64,000 bases of DNA from Rachicladosporium sp. CCFEE 5018 (taxonomy: Eukaryota > Ascomycota > Dothideomycetes > Cladosporiales > Cladosporiaceae). Below, one piece after another: positions 11,395 through 20,695 of this stretch. Position numbers and translations under genes: made by a program. Location of the stretch: assembly GCA_002077045.2 (NCBI GenBank), contig KZ111168.1, positions 200,122 through 264,121 of the forward strand, given 5' to 3'. Under the pieces are notes generated by a model. That model was not told where the DNA came from. It saw nothing but the letters and a program-made list of their open reading frames with translations, and ran no database searches. Within the stretch, counting starts at the first letter, position 1. Each line of letters starts with the position of its first letter.

Positions 11395-11685
11395 GGTGCG
11401 GATGAGGTGATGAGCATCGCAGTGAAGGAAAATGCGATAACTTATCTATATTGAATGCGACAGAAGTCTTCTGTTGATGAGACGTCATTTGGTTGCTAGC
11501 GGGGTCTTTTGTGTAAGGCTGCAGCACAAACGCCACTCAAGTGAGACAGTGTGGCGCAGCAGCTTAGAGACGGGAGCTGGAGTGAAGTGAAGGGTCTATT
11601 TTGTAGACGAGAGTCATCGAACGGCATCCCAAACACCATAATTGAGAGTACTCATCTATTCTCGACCGATCGAGACACAGCTGTC

Positions 11686-12703
11686 TCAGTACCCTTTCCC
11701 AAGATACACAGTCTCACCGCCGCCATACCACAGCTTACCATGCCGATGGTCGAGCCCCTTCTCCTGACCCACTCGCCACTCACCCTGTGGACTTGACCAG
11801 ACCTCCTGCCGAAGCCATGTATTGATGCCCTCAATTGTCTCGACAAGTTTCGCTACCTTCTCATGATCGACAGTTCCATCAACCTCAAAGTCGACCTTCG
11901 TGACGAAGCGTCCGATGGTCAGGTGAGCCGAGGGTACGACGTAGCGACTCTCAACTTTGACACCTGCTGCCTGGACTTTGTTGAAGACATCTCGTCTCAG
12001 GTGATGGTAGCTGTACTGATCTCCTTCCTCTCCTGTAGCTGGCAGGAAAGACAGTGCGAGAGCTTGAGCATCGAAGCTGATCAAAGGTTTGAGCAAGCGA
12101 GCACGATGATCGTGCGTGTAGTCGGCAATGTCGTGGGCTGCAAAGGACAGCTGCTTGACGAGACTGGTGATCTCCTGCTCGGTCCGCGAGTGCGTGACTT
12201 CAAGTGCTGTCATGTGAAGATTGTTGGGTGGCATCATCCACATGTCTGTGATCGTTAGCATCACAAGTCTTCCATTACGGTTTGCGGCAGGCGGACGCAC
12301 TTGGTGCAACTGTCAATAGCCGTCGCTGAACCTCACCAATCAGCTCGCGGATCCTCGTAGGCGGTCGAGCCCAGAACACAAGGCAGTGTCTCCAGTCTTC
12401 GCCTCCAGACTGCAGCTTAGCCAGCATGTCATCGGTCACCACGCCTGAGAAGTCCGGTGCGAGTAGCGTTGTCTTCTGCTGGGCATTGCGATTCGTGCGA
12501 TGCTTGTCGTAGACAGCCTGGATCTTCGACTGTGTCCAGTCAGTCGATGCAAGCAGGCTAAGTCCTTTTTAGCGCCAGCCTTGGCCCATTGAGTGTCGTA
12601 CCGGATCGTCATTACAGGTCTCGATGAGTCCATCATAGGGGTTGTCGGAGTGGCTCGAAGCAGCTGTGCCAGAAAAGTCCTCGAACGTGTAGTAAGCTGC
12701 CAT
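11686..12703 (-). CDS. 2H phosphoesterase superfamily protein (RNA ligase/cyclic phosphodiesterase-like), N terminus disrupted
   Basis: Model from the first usable ATG: exons 12703..12602, 12529..12301, 12245..11686, 296 aa. Introns are 72 nt (12530-12601, GTACGA...CACAG) and 55 nt (12246-12300, GTGCGT, branch GCTAAC, CACAG). The two H-x-T motifs that define the 2H fold are HMT (H~121, in NLHMTALEVTHS) and HLT (H~218, in SAHLTIGRF). The family cleaves or forms 2',3'-cyclic phosphates; the substrate of this fungal branch is not known to me. Just upstream, 12720-12873 encodes a further conserved-looking stretch (ARGDAFARLIHENRIT) in a different frame that overlaps this one near 12710. Either a small indel broke the gene or the sequence has an error. 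If the frameshift is real, the protein lacks about 45 N-terminal residues. Confidence 0.65.
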
Positions 12704-13584
12704 CGCTTCAGTGTGATGCGGTTCTCGTGAATCAGCCGAGCAAACGCATCGCCACGAGCACAAATGACCGCATGGTCTATATGTTGGCCGGACTGTATGT
12801 TGTGGTACGAAGCCTGGTGGTCACTCCAACCATTGGTTGAGCTCCAAAGCGTCGGAGGGCTTGGCAACTTCAAATCAACCTCATGTCATCCCTTAGCGAC
12901 GAGATCGTCCCGTCGCTAAACACCATTCGACCTGACGACTTCGTGCTGTCTCCGCTGGCGCAATAAAAACGAACTCGAGCACACTCACGGGCTGCTCACT
13001 CGCACGCGCAATTGCATATCAATGCCACCATCAGCACTTTACATCGGCAGCCAGCGTGTGCAGAAAATGGAGGAGGCTTCAGCCCGTCCGCAACACTCAT
13101 GGCGCTGCGTCTCAACATACTCGACAGCAGTAGAGGCCGAGGACTCGACATGCCGCCGCCGTGCGGCTTTAGCGACGCAAAGGACCGTCCGTGCGTTGCT
13201 GCGATGAGTGGCGTTCAACCGCACGCCCTTCAAGACTTGTAGAATACGACTGGCGGCCATTCAATGGACAGCTGCATCACTCGCATTCATGATGGCATGG
13301 TGTCGGCATTGTGGTCGATATCGCCTCTTGGCCACGCAGATCGATCTCGCCTTACCTAAGCAGGTGGCATGTTCGCGATCAAGGTTTCTCTTGGCGCGTT
13401 CCTACACGTCTCCCGAACCTCAAATTCCCAATGCCACTGCAACACCAGTGCAGAATTGCCTATGCGCCTTGCGCTTTACACCACTCTGCCTCTGTGTTCC
13501 CCTTCTCACCACTTTCTGTCGCATGTTATGCCATTGGGGTTCAGTACTAATGTGAGAACGCAGTATACTTCAGCTATCAGCACA
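12704..13584. other. Divergent intergenic region with the out-of-frame N terminus of the 2H phosphoesterase
   Basis: The left part (12710-12873, minus strand) encodes LPSPPTLWSSTNGWSDHQ... to HENRIT, which looks like the proper N terminus of the neighbouring 2H gene but in another frame and without an in-frame ATG. The rest, up to the DNMT5 start at 13585, should hold the divergent promoters and DNMT5 5' UTR. The DNMT5 frame is open back to an ATG at 13369. Confidence 0.5.
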
Positions 13585-16500
13585 ATGCCGAAGCGCAAGA
13601 GAGATCTGGAGGTCGCACAGTCGCACGCAAACATTCGCAAAGATGCAGACTCCGACTCAGGGTCGAGCTGCATCGAAGTCCGGCCGCCTCTCACGCAGCC
13701 AGCCGCGCGCACGTCCAGGAATACAGTGCGTAAAGGCAAACGCGCAAAGATTGTGCACGAAGAGGAGGATGAGTTGGCGCTCGTTCAAGAGCCAAAGTCG
13801 CCGCATGGCGTAGTCTTTGTGCCCTACCACGAGCGGGAAAGGGCTAGTCGTGCGTATGAGAAAGCCCAGATCGCACAGAAAGAAGCCCAACGTGCGCAGA
13901 AGGAAGCGGAGCGATCCCATCAGTCGTCCACAAGGAACCCTGGCGCTTCGAGCGCTCTGGCAAGCTTCAGGAGTGGTGGCCTCCGTTCGGCGACTGTGTC
14001 GGCTCCGCTAGCAGCTTCGTCGCCACTGGAAGCCTTCACCAGCGGCCAATTCCGCGACGTGAGACCTACGCCTCGGCCCTACTTCTCAAAGGTGACACGG
14101 CAAACCTCGTTGAGCAGCAGCACAGCGTCATCCCCGACATCATCAGTCGGCCCAGTCGAAGGCCCTGCATCATCTCGTACTTCACCTGACGGCTCGATCG
14201 ACATGAACGACGCATCTGCCATCTCAATATCTGAGATTGGCAGGCCAAGGAGGAGAGTCAACCGACCTTCCTACCTTTACGAAGCACCGCCAGAGCTTTC
14301 CGAGGACGAGCTCGCGGCCGACGATCTTGATGTGTCAACGAAGAAGACGAAGCGCAAGTCGAAGTCGAAAAAGGAGGAAGAAGATGAAGACTACATGTTC
14401 GATGCAGAACAGGTCGAGGTAGAGAGCGCAGAGGATGCCTCGGAGATGGCTTCAGCAGAAAGCACAGAGTCCGAAGGCTCCGACGGAGAGGACGACATGA
14501 TGGATGACGAGGCTGAGAGTGACAATAAGCGGAAGCGGACAGCAGATGGCGCACCCGCTAAGATCAAGGACGGCAGGACTGCAACTAGCGGTACGCGCGA
14601 GCAGATGATCTCGTATCTTCCCTACAAAGGAACTGTGGACACGAGCTTGCCACCTATTCATGAGATTGACGAGATGTTCTCCGACATGGTGCTCAAAGCT
14701 GACGGTCTTGGTCTGACTGACGTATTGAGTGAACTACACCGACCGCTGCGGGTAGCTACCATGTGCTCTGGTACTGAGTCGCCCCTGTTAGCGATGGAGA
14801 TGATTGCGGACGCTCTGCAGAGCAAAGGTATCGCGCTCGACTTCGACCATCTGTTATCTGCCGAAATCACGCCCTTCAAGCAAGCCTATATTCAGCGCAA
14901 TTTTAATCCCGCACTGATCTTCCGGGATGTCGGTGAGCTCATTGAGGCCATGAAGGACGACGTTCCACATGCGACAACGGCTTACAACGCTGTGGTACCC
15001 GTTCCCGCGATTGTCGACATTCTGATCGCTGGCACTTCATGTAAGGACTTCTCCAACTTGAACAACTGGCAACAAGACCTTGACGAGGATGGTGGCGGCG
15101 AGTCGAGCAAAACCTGGTTCGGAGTGCTGGCATATGTGAAGGCGACTCGACCCAGGATCGTTGTTCTTGAAAACGTGTCGGGCGCCCCCTTCGATCAGAT
15201 GATGGACTTCTATCGCAACATGGGCTATGAAGTTGCAGGCGTGCTTGTCGATACGAAGAACTTCTACATCCCGCAGACTCGACAGCGTGGCTACGTGGTG
15301 GCGTTCGACAACACTCAGGGCGGGAAGTTGACCGGCGCCGGCGATGCCTGGGCCACGATGATGGGTCATATGCAGCGAGTAGCGAGTAGTCCGGTTGCAG
15401 ACTTCTTACTGCCAAATGACGAACTTCGAAGTCGGCCCCATGAGACTCTCGATGTCATGAACAAGAAAGAGGTCGACTGGGCGAAATGTCAAACCCGACA
15501 CACAAGCACCAGACATTCGGAATGGCTTGGTGGCGGGAGAGAGACACTCAAGTGGACAGAGAGCGGCGCGATACTGGTGCCGGAGCATGGGTCTGGTGTA
15601 TGGTTCAAGCGCATAGTCAACCGTGTACGAGACTACATAGAAATGGCTGTCCTTCGCAAGGCCAGAAAGGAGGAGGACATCAGGTTCAAATCACGTGTTT
15701 ACGACGTCAGTCAGAATATCGATCTCACCAAAGGCGAAGGCTCGTACGGCATATGCCCTTGCATTCATCCAACTGGCGCCTTCTATGCTTCGGATGCAGC
15801 GCGTATCCTGACAGCAGAGGAGACCCTCAAAATGCAGGGTATACCTCTCAACAAGATCTCCTTCACGAATGAGACTCGGGCAGAGATACAAGATCTGGCA
15901 GGCAATGCCATGACTTCAGTTGTGGTTGGGTCTGCTATATTGTGCGCATTGACTCACGGCATGCCGGCAATCGCAGCGAAAGTCAAGGGTGCGGCTCCTG
16001 CGAACGTTTACACGCCGCTACGGCAGACAGCAGTAGATATTCGTCCGGTGCCCGAGCATGCTATGACGGAGGCTACGCAACAGGACGAGATGTCTTTCGA
16101 CGTGCAGGCTGCAGCCAGTGCGGCAGCTCGCTCCGTCCGCCGCTGCTACTGCGAAGGAGCTCAGGATGTCACCGTTGCCGACATCCAGCAGTGCGTCGAC
16201 TGCGCGCACACAAGTTGCGTCAAGTGTGGGGGCAGTCCAGCTCACGATTACGTCCTCGCAGACGAGCTAGGTCGTGACAGTCCACTCGCATTTGAGAAGA
16301 GCCTGCGGTCGAAGCTGCCACTGCAGCTCGGCTTCGATGTGACACAGCTGGACCAGCTTCTCAAGACTATCCGCAAGAGCGTCAAGGATCAAGCCTACGC
16401 CGACGCCGTGACCCAAGCACTTCGGTCAGACTTCAGCTTCGCTAGCGTTGCCAGGAAAAGAGACTGGGTTGTCAACTACACGGCGCCCACCGCAGAACTA

Positions 16501-19500
16501 CGGCTTGTGCTCAATGCCGATTTGGCAGAATGGCGTCTTTTCGCCATGCCTCCAACCTCGCTTCCTGCCAGCCACCACATGCGCAAGATGTTGAGACAGC
16601 CTATAGCTCGCTGTGTTCTCCAGACTTTCTCATTGTTCGCAGGACAGTGGCAATGGCGCGAATTACCTGCGTCAACGTACCGTGTCCGCATTATGGCGCA
16701 GGGTGTGATGGTGCCCACTTGGCGGGCTAAGCTGAAGCTACCAAAGTGTGAGAATCCGACGGCTCCCAGCCAGCTGCGTATCAATGCGCCAACTGAGCTC
16801 TTGATCAGCGGCACCTACACGGCATTGCCAAGATGCGGCACGGCTCACGACAGTCTGTACAAGCGAACGGACTCTCCTGGCAAGCCTCTGTATCTCTTCC
16901 AAGATCCTACCCGTACAGGCGATGCGAAACTTGATACCTTTGTGTTCGCCCACAATCACGAGCGACTGGACTATGGAGAGCATCGGATCAGCGTCGCTCA
17001 TCTTGAGCCAGCTTGGAAGCCATGGGCAGAGGCGGACATATTCAGCGACGCACGCGTCACCTCAGACGCGCTGTGGCGTGATACTGAGCAGTCACTCTTT
17101 GCATCTATCAGGCCTGCGAAGGTCCTACTGCCGGTGCAGGACGGGGATAAAACTCCACAGCTGGGTTGTCAAAGCGCCGAGCTGATCGTTAGTTGTGAGG
17201 TGCAGGGCATATCCGAGCCTGTCGGGAAGACGGCCTCAATCAGCGCCAGCAATACAAGATTCTTCGCTGATCATGCGTGGGTTTTAGAGATGATGAGGCG
17301 CAATTTGCCTTCCGACGAGTGGCAGCCTCTGTCATTGGCTATCAGCTCGGACTGTACAACGTGCTCGCCCGCAAGACCGGCCTTGCGTTGGTCGATCGAT
17401 TCGGATAACCGGCTTGTTGGGATCGAAGACAAGCAAGAGTCTACGAGGTACGAGCGCGAAGTCAAGCATCAGCACGAGCCACTGGTGTTGAAGACGAGCA
17501 CGTCCAACGGTGTGACCACTCTGAGCTTTGGCGTTGATCTTGCTTCAATGGCGCACAAGGCGATTGCGTCCCTGCGCGTGCCATCTCGGCCAACCTCGTT
17601 GCGCTGGCGGCTGCATTCTATTGCGGACGCCTCTGACTTCCGTGTTCGGCCCTTTCGCCTACAGAAGACGGTCTTCAGACCCTACACTCGTGACGTCGGC
17701 ATGATGAGCATCAAGGGAGTTCCCCAAGATCTCATGCCTCAGCAGAAAGCACAGCTTGCATGGCTCAGGCAGCAGGAGACCAACGATGGAGCTCCGTTCG
17801 AGCTAGAGGCTGTGCAAGAGGCACAGCTCACATGCTGGCGTGCAGAGGTCCAGGCCACTACAACCATTCACGTGCGTGGCAGCATCTGCGCAGATCATCC
17901 GGGCTTTGGTAAGACTCTGACAAGTCTCGCCCTGATACATGCGCATCTACTGGACGGGCAGAAGGCACTCATGCAGGATCTCGAGCAGCGGCAGTTGAAG
18001 TGCCCCAAAGCTGAAGGCTTAATTCCCACGAAAGCAACGCTCATCATCGCGCCTTCGGCGCTCGTGGACCAGTGGATCGCAGAAGCCGCCGACAAATTTG
18101 GCTACACGAGTGGGGTCTTACGAATCAAGAGTATGAACATGCTCGACAAATATACAATGGATGACTTCAAAGATGCCAAGATCATCGTAGTCAACCGCAA
18201 TCTGCTGGAGAACGAATCCTACGCTGCACGTCTTGCAGACTTCGTTGCGATATCGGCACCAGCCGTGAAATATGGGAGAGCTTACACGGCGTGGCATGCC
18301 CTGGCGAGTCAGTACGTTCACAAGCATCTTGGCGAGTTCGAGAAAGGAGGCCTGTCCGGGCTTCGACTGTACAATACGAAAGTCGAGGCTGAACGCAAGC
18401 AGACATTCTGGGGCTCCGCCTCTCAGCAGCGGCCGTCGAAGAAGGCTTCGACGAAATTGTCGACAAAAGAGCAGAGACCAGCGAAGCTACCGACTAGGCT
18501 CGCGCCACATTTTGAGATGTTCTGGTTCAACCGCATGATTGTTGACGAGTTCCATGACTGCTCCTCACAGATACACGATATGCTGAAAGCAATCCAAGCC
18601 GACAAACGTCATCTACTTTCGGGTACACCATGTCTGAATGACACGTACGAGGTAGCGCAGATAGCCGGCCTGCTTGGCCTGCCACTCGCGTACGGCAGCA
18701 GCAGTAGCTCGGCCATGACGAAGGGGAGCCGAGACGCTATCAAGAAGGATGCTACAGACTTGGAGCTCTTTGAACAGAACCAACGTGTCATGTCGCACAG
18801 CATGCACGCCCGAATCTACCAGCGAGCGCAAATGTTCCTCGATACCTTCGCCAGACAGAACGTCATGGACGGCGAGCCACTCCCAGTCGAGGAGCGACTC
18901 GTGCCAATAAAACTTGATCGTGATCACATGGTCATGTACAAGGAGATCGCACAAGATTTGATCTCGCGAAACATGGTACTGCAAGACAGCAAGGACTCGA
19001 GGACCACAGGGCAGGTCGAACGCTTTAGGACCGCTTCTAAGGGCTACTCCCATGGCGAAGAGGTCCTCTCCTGGCGCGCCGCCCTTCTTCTCCGTACGCA
19101 CATGAGTAAGCGCACGATCGAGCTGCCGAAAGGCTTGGCTTATCTCATTTCTGGAGGCCAAGCTGAGATTGACCGCCTTGTCATGTCACTGCAGGAAGCA
19201 TATCGCAGAGCCCAGAAGGCACAGAACGCTGCCTTGGAGGCGTTCGAGGCAGAGGCTTTGCAGAAAGATCCCACCAAAGCGCCCTTCTCTCTAGGCGACG
19301 GCGACGCAATTGACATCGTACAGCAGACAATAGATGCTACCAGGACAAAGCTGCCGCGCGAGCAGTGGATTCTCGAGCTCGAGAAAGTCGGTAAGATCAA
19401 GAAGACCACAGGCACGTTGGCTGAGAGACTCAAGAAGCTCGACAAGGATGCGCTCGGTTGTGCACTGGAGCGTGACACGACTACTGTGGTCAGGACCATC

Positions 19501-20466
19501 TCGGAGGATCTGGTGACCGCCATTCGGACAAAGCGGTTCATCGCAAACGTGGTCCGCCTGCCGAAGACGCCACGGTGTGAGGTCGGTGACTGCAAATACA
19601 AGAAGGACGATTGCGGTGTTTCTGCGCTATGTGGTCACCTCATCTGCGAGCATCACTACAACTTCAATGGGCCGGACTGCATATGCCCTGTAGACGGCTG
19701 TCAAGCTTCGATGCGCAACCATCACATGCTGTGGTCACATGCACTTGGGAGCATCGGCGCAAGCAGCAATTACGGCGCTAAGATCGAGCAGGCTGTCAAG
19801 ATGTTGAAGGAGATCAGAGCTCTCAGGGATCGCGCCGTGCTATTTGTTCAATACGCCTCCCAGCTTGAAGACATGGCCCATGCTCTCGAAGCCGCTGGCA
19901 TCGACGCGACTGTGGTGCACGAGTCCGCTCAAGCTGGCGACCTGATCAGAGCCTTTGCGGCAGACGACTGCGAAGATACCGTTATTGTGCTCGATGCATC
20001 AAGCGAGACGGCCGCCGGCTCGAACATACAATGTGCAAATCACGTCATCTTTCTCTCGCCCCTACTCTGCAAGACGCAGTACAAATACGACGCCACTATG
20101 GCACAGGCCATCGGGCGCGTCAAGCGTCACGGGCAGAAGAAGACAATCTACGTCCATCGTCTACTAGCACTCTACACCATCGACGTCGACATCTTGGAGG
20201 CACGGGAGCGTCTTGCGCAGCGCGAGCACGATGACAGGGTGATCTTGCAGCAAGGTGGCTTCACCATCCCCACCCCTCCGCCCATGACCATGAAGCGGGC
20301 TGGCAGGCGGCCGACTGTCAAGACGAAGTACGCCAAGTTGGTCAACGAGGCGAACTACTACAGTCTCAGGCCGTACTCATGGGTTGCTGGGCAGCAGAGC
20401 AGGGAGGTGCTGGAGAAGCAGGACTTCAGCTCGCATGTGACTTTCTCAGAGAGGTACCAGGATTGA
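13585..20466 (+). CDS. DNMT5: DNMT5-type cytosine-5 DNA methyltransferase with SNF2 ATPase and RING domains
   Basis: Single exon, 2293 aa from ATG 13585 (MPKRKRDLEV). Residues 1-~350 are disordered, basic then acidic. The methyltransferase domain follows: motif I VATMCSGTESP (~390), motif IV AGTSCKDFSNLN with catalytic Cys ~486, motif VI VVLENV (Glu ~529), motif VIII QTRQRG (~564) and motif X AGNAM (~773). A small Cys cluster, CxC-x13-CxxC-x4-CxxC, sits at 854-881. The SNF2 N lobe has the P-loop HPGFGKT (Lys ~1443) and a DEFH box (~1654). A RING finger at ~1998-2041 is inserted before the C lobe, which contains QAIGRVKRHGQ (~2173). In Cryptococcus, DNMT5 is an ATP-dependent maintenance CpG methylase; that activity here is inferred. 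I see no N-terminal chromodomain. An upstream in-frame ATG (13369) would add 72 residues of non-conserved-looking sequence. Confidence 0.93.
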   Translation: MPKRKRDLEVAQSHANIRKDADSDSGSSCIEVRPPLTQPAARTSRNTVRKGKRAKIVHEEEDELALVQEPKSPHGVVFVPYHERERASRAYEKAQIAQKEAQRAQKEAERSHQSSTRNPGASSALASFRSGGLRSATVSAPLAASSPLEAFTSGQFRDVRPTPRPYFSKVTRQTSLSSSTASSPTSSVGPVEGPASSRTSPDGSIDMNDASAISISEIGRPRRRVNRPSYLYEAPPELSEDELAADDLDVSTKKTKRKSKSKKEEEDEDYMFDAEQVEVESAEDASEMASAESTESEGSDGEDDMMDDEAESDNKRKRTADGAPAKIKDGRTATSGTREQMISYLPYKGTVDTSLPPIHEIDEMFSDMVLKADGLGLTDVLSELHRPLRVATMCSGTESPLLAMEMIADALQSKGIALDFDHLLSAEITPFKQAYIQRNFNPALIFRDVGELIEAMKDDVPHATTAYNAVVPVPAIVDILIAGTSCKDFSNLNNWQQDLDEDGGGESSKTWFGVLAYVKATRPRIVVLENVSGAPFDQMMDFYRNMGYEVAGVLVDTKNFYIPQTRQRGYVVAFDNTQGGKLTGAGDAWATMMGHMQRVASSPVADFLLPNDELRSRPHETLDVMNKKEVDWAKCQTRHTSTRHSEWLGGGRETLKWTESGAILVPEHGSGVWFKRIVNRVRDYIEMAVLRKARKEEDIRFKSRVYDVSQNIDLTKGEGSYGICPCIHPTGAFYASDAARILTAEETLKMQGIPLNKISFTNETRAEIQDLAGNAMTSVVVGSAILCALTHGMPAIAAKVKGAAPANVYTPLRQTAVDIRPVPEHAMTEATQQDEMSFDVQAAASAAARSVRRCYCEGAQDVTVADIQQCVDCAHTSCVKCGGSPAHDYVLADELGRDSPLAFEKSLRSKLPLQLGFDVTQLDQLLKTIRKSVKDQAYADAVTQALRSDFSFASVARKRDWVVNYTAPTAELRLVLNADLAEWRLFAMPPTSLPASHHMRKMLRQPIARCVLQTFSLFAGQWQWRELPASTYRVRIMAQGVMVPTWRAKLKLPKCENPTAPSQLRINAPTELLISGTYTALPRCGTAHDSLYKRTDSPGKPLYLFQDPTRTGDAKLDTFVFAHNHERLDYGEHRISVAHLEPAWKPWAEADIFSDARVTSDALWRDTEQSLFASIRPAKVLLPVQDGDKTPQLGCQSAELIVSCEVQGISEPVGKTASISASNTRFFADHAWVLEMMRRNLPSDEWQPLSLAISSDCTTCSPARPALRWSIDSDNRLVGIEDKQESTRYEREVKHQHEPLVLKTSTSNGVTTLSFGVDLASMAHKAIASLRVPSRPTSLRWRLHSIADASDFRVRPFRLQKTVFRPYTRDVGMMSIKGVPQDLMPQQKAQLAWLRQQETNDGAPFELEAVQEAQLTCWRAEVQATTTIHVRGSICADHPGFGKTLTSLALIHAHLLDGQKALMQDLEQRQLKCPKAEGLIPTKATLIIAPSALVDQWIAEAADKFGYTSGVLRIKSMNMLDKYTMDDFKDAKIIVVNRNLLENESYAARLADFVAISAPAVKYGRAYTAWHALASQYVHKHLGEFEKGGLSGLRLYNTKVEAERKQTFWGSASQQRPSKKASTKLSTKEQRPAKLPTRLAPHFEMFWFNRMIVDEFHDCSSQIHDMLKAIQADKRHLLSGTPCLNDTYEVAQIAGLLGLPLAYGSSSSSAMTKGSRDAIKKDATDLELFEQNQRVMSHSMHARIYQRAQMFLDTFARQNVMDGEPLPVEERLVPIKLDRDHMVMYKEIAQDLISRNMVLQDSKDSRTTGQVERFRTASKGYSHGEEVLSWRAALLLRTHMSKRTIELPKGLAYLISGGQAEIDRLVMSLQEAYRRAQKAQNAALEAFEAEALQKDPTKAPFSLGDGDAIDIVQQTIDATRTKLPREQWILELEKVGKIKKTTGTLAERLKKLDKDALGCALERDTTTVVRTISEDLVTAIRTKRFIANVVRLPKTPRCEVGDCKYKKDDCGVSALCGHLICEHHYNFNGPDCICPVDGCQASMRNHHMLWSHALGSIGASSNYGAKIEQAVKMLKEIRALRDRAVLFVQYASQLEDMAHALEAAGIDATVVHESAQAGDLIRAFAADDCEDTVIVLDASSETAAGSNIQCANHVIFLSPLLCKTQYKYDATMAQAIGRVKRHGQKKTIYVHRLLALYTIDVDILEARERLAQREHDDRVILQQGGFTIPTPPPMTMKRAGRRPTVKTKYAKLVNEANYYSLRPYSWVAGQQSREVLEKQDFSSHVTFSERYQD

Positions 20467-20695
20467 GATGGAGGTGTTCTGGTGTAAGATGGTAGCATTG
20501 GAAAGAGATGTGGGATGGTGCTAGCATGCATGGCGCGCGGCGTTTTGTACGATACCCCTTTGCGCATAGCATTCACATGATGGCATCATCGCGGACATTG
20601 AGAGGTGGAAGAGCGATGACCGGACTCACGATAGTCGGAATCGAAATTGCCTTGACATCATACATGTTTCACTGCGCCCGTTCCCATGCATTACC

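Noticed and set aside
13369..13584. Longer DNMT5 start at ATG 13369
   Set aside because: It adds 72 residues rich in Cys, Leu and Pro that do not resemble the basic, disordered start MPKRKRDLEV; 13585 has a better context.
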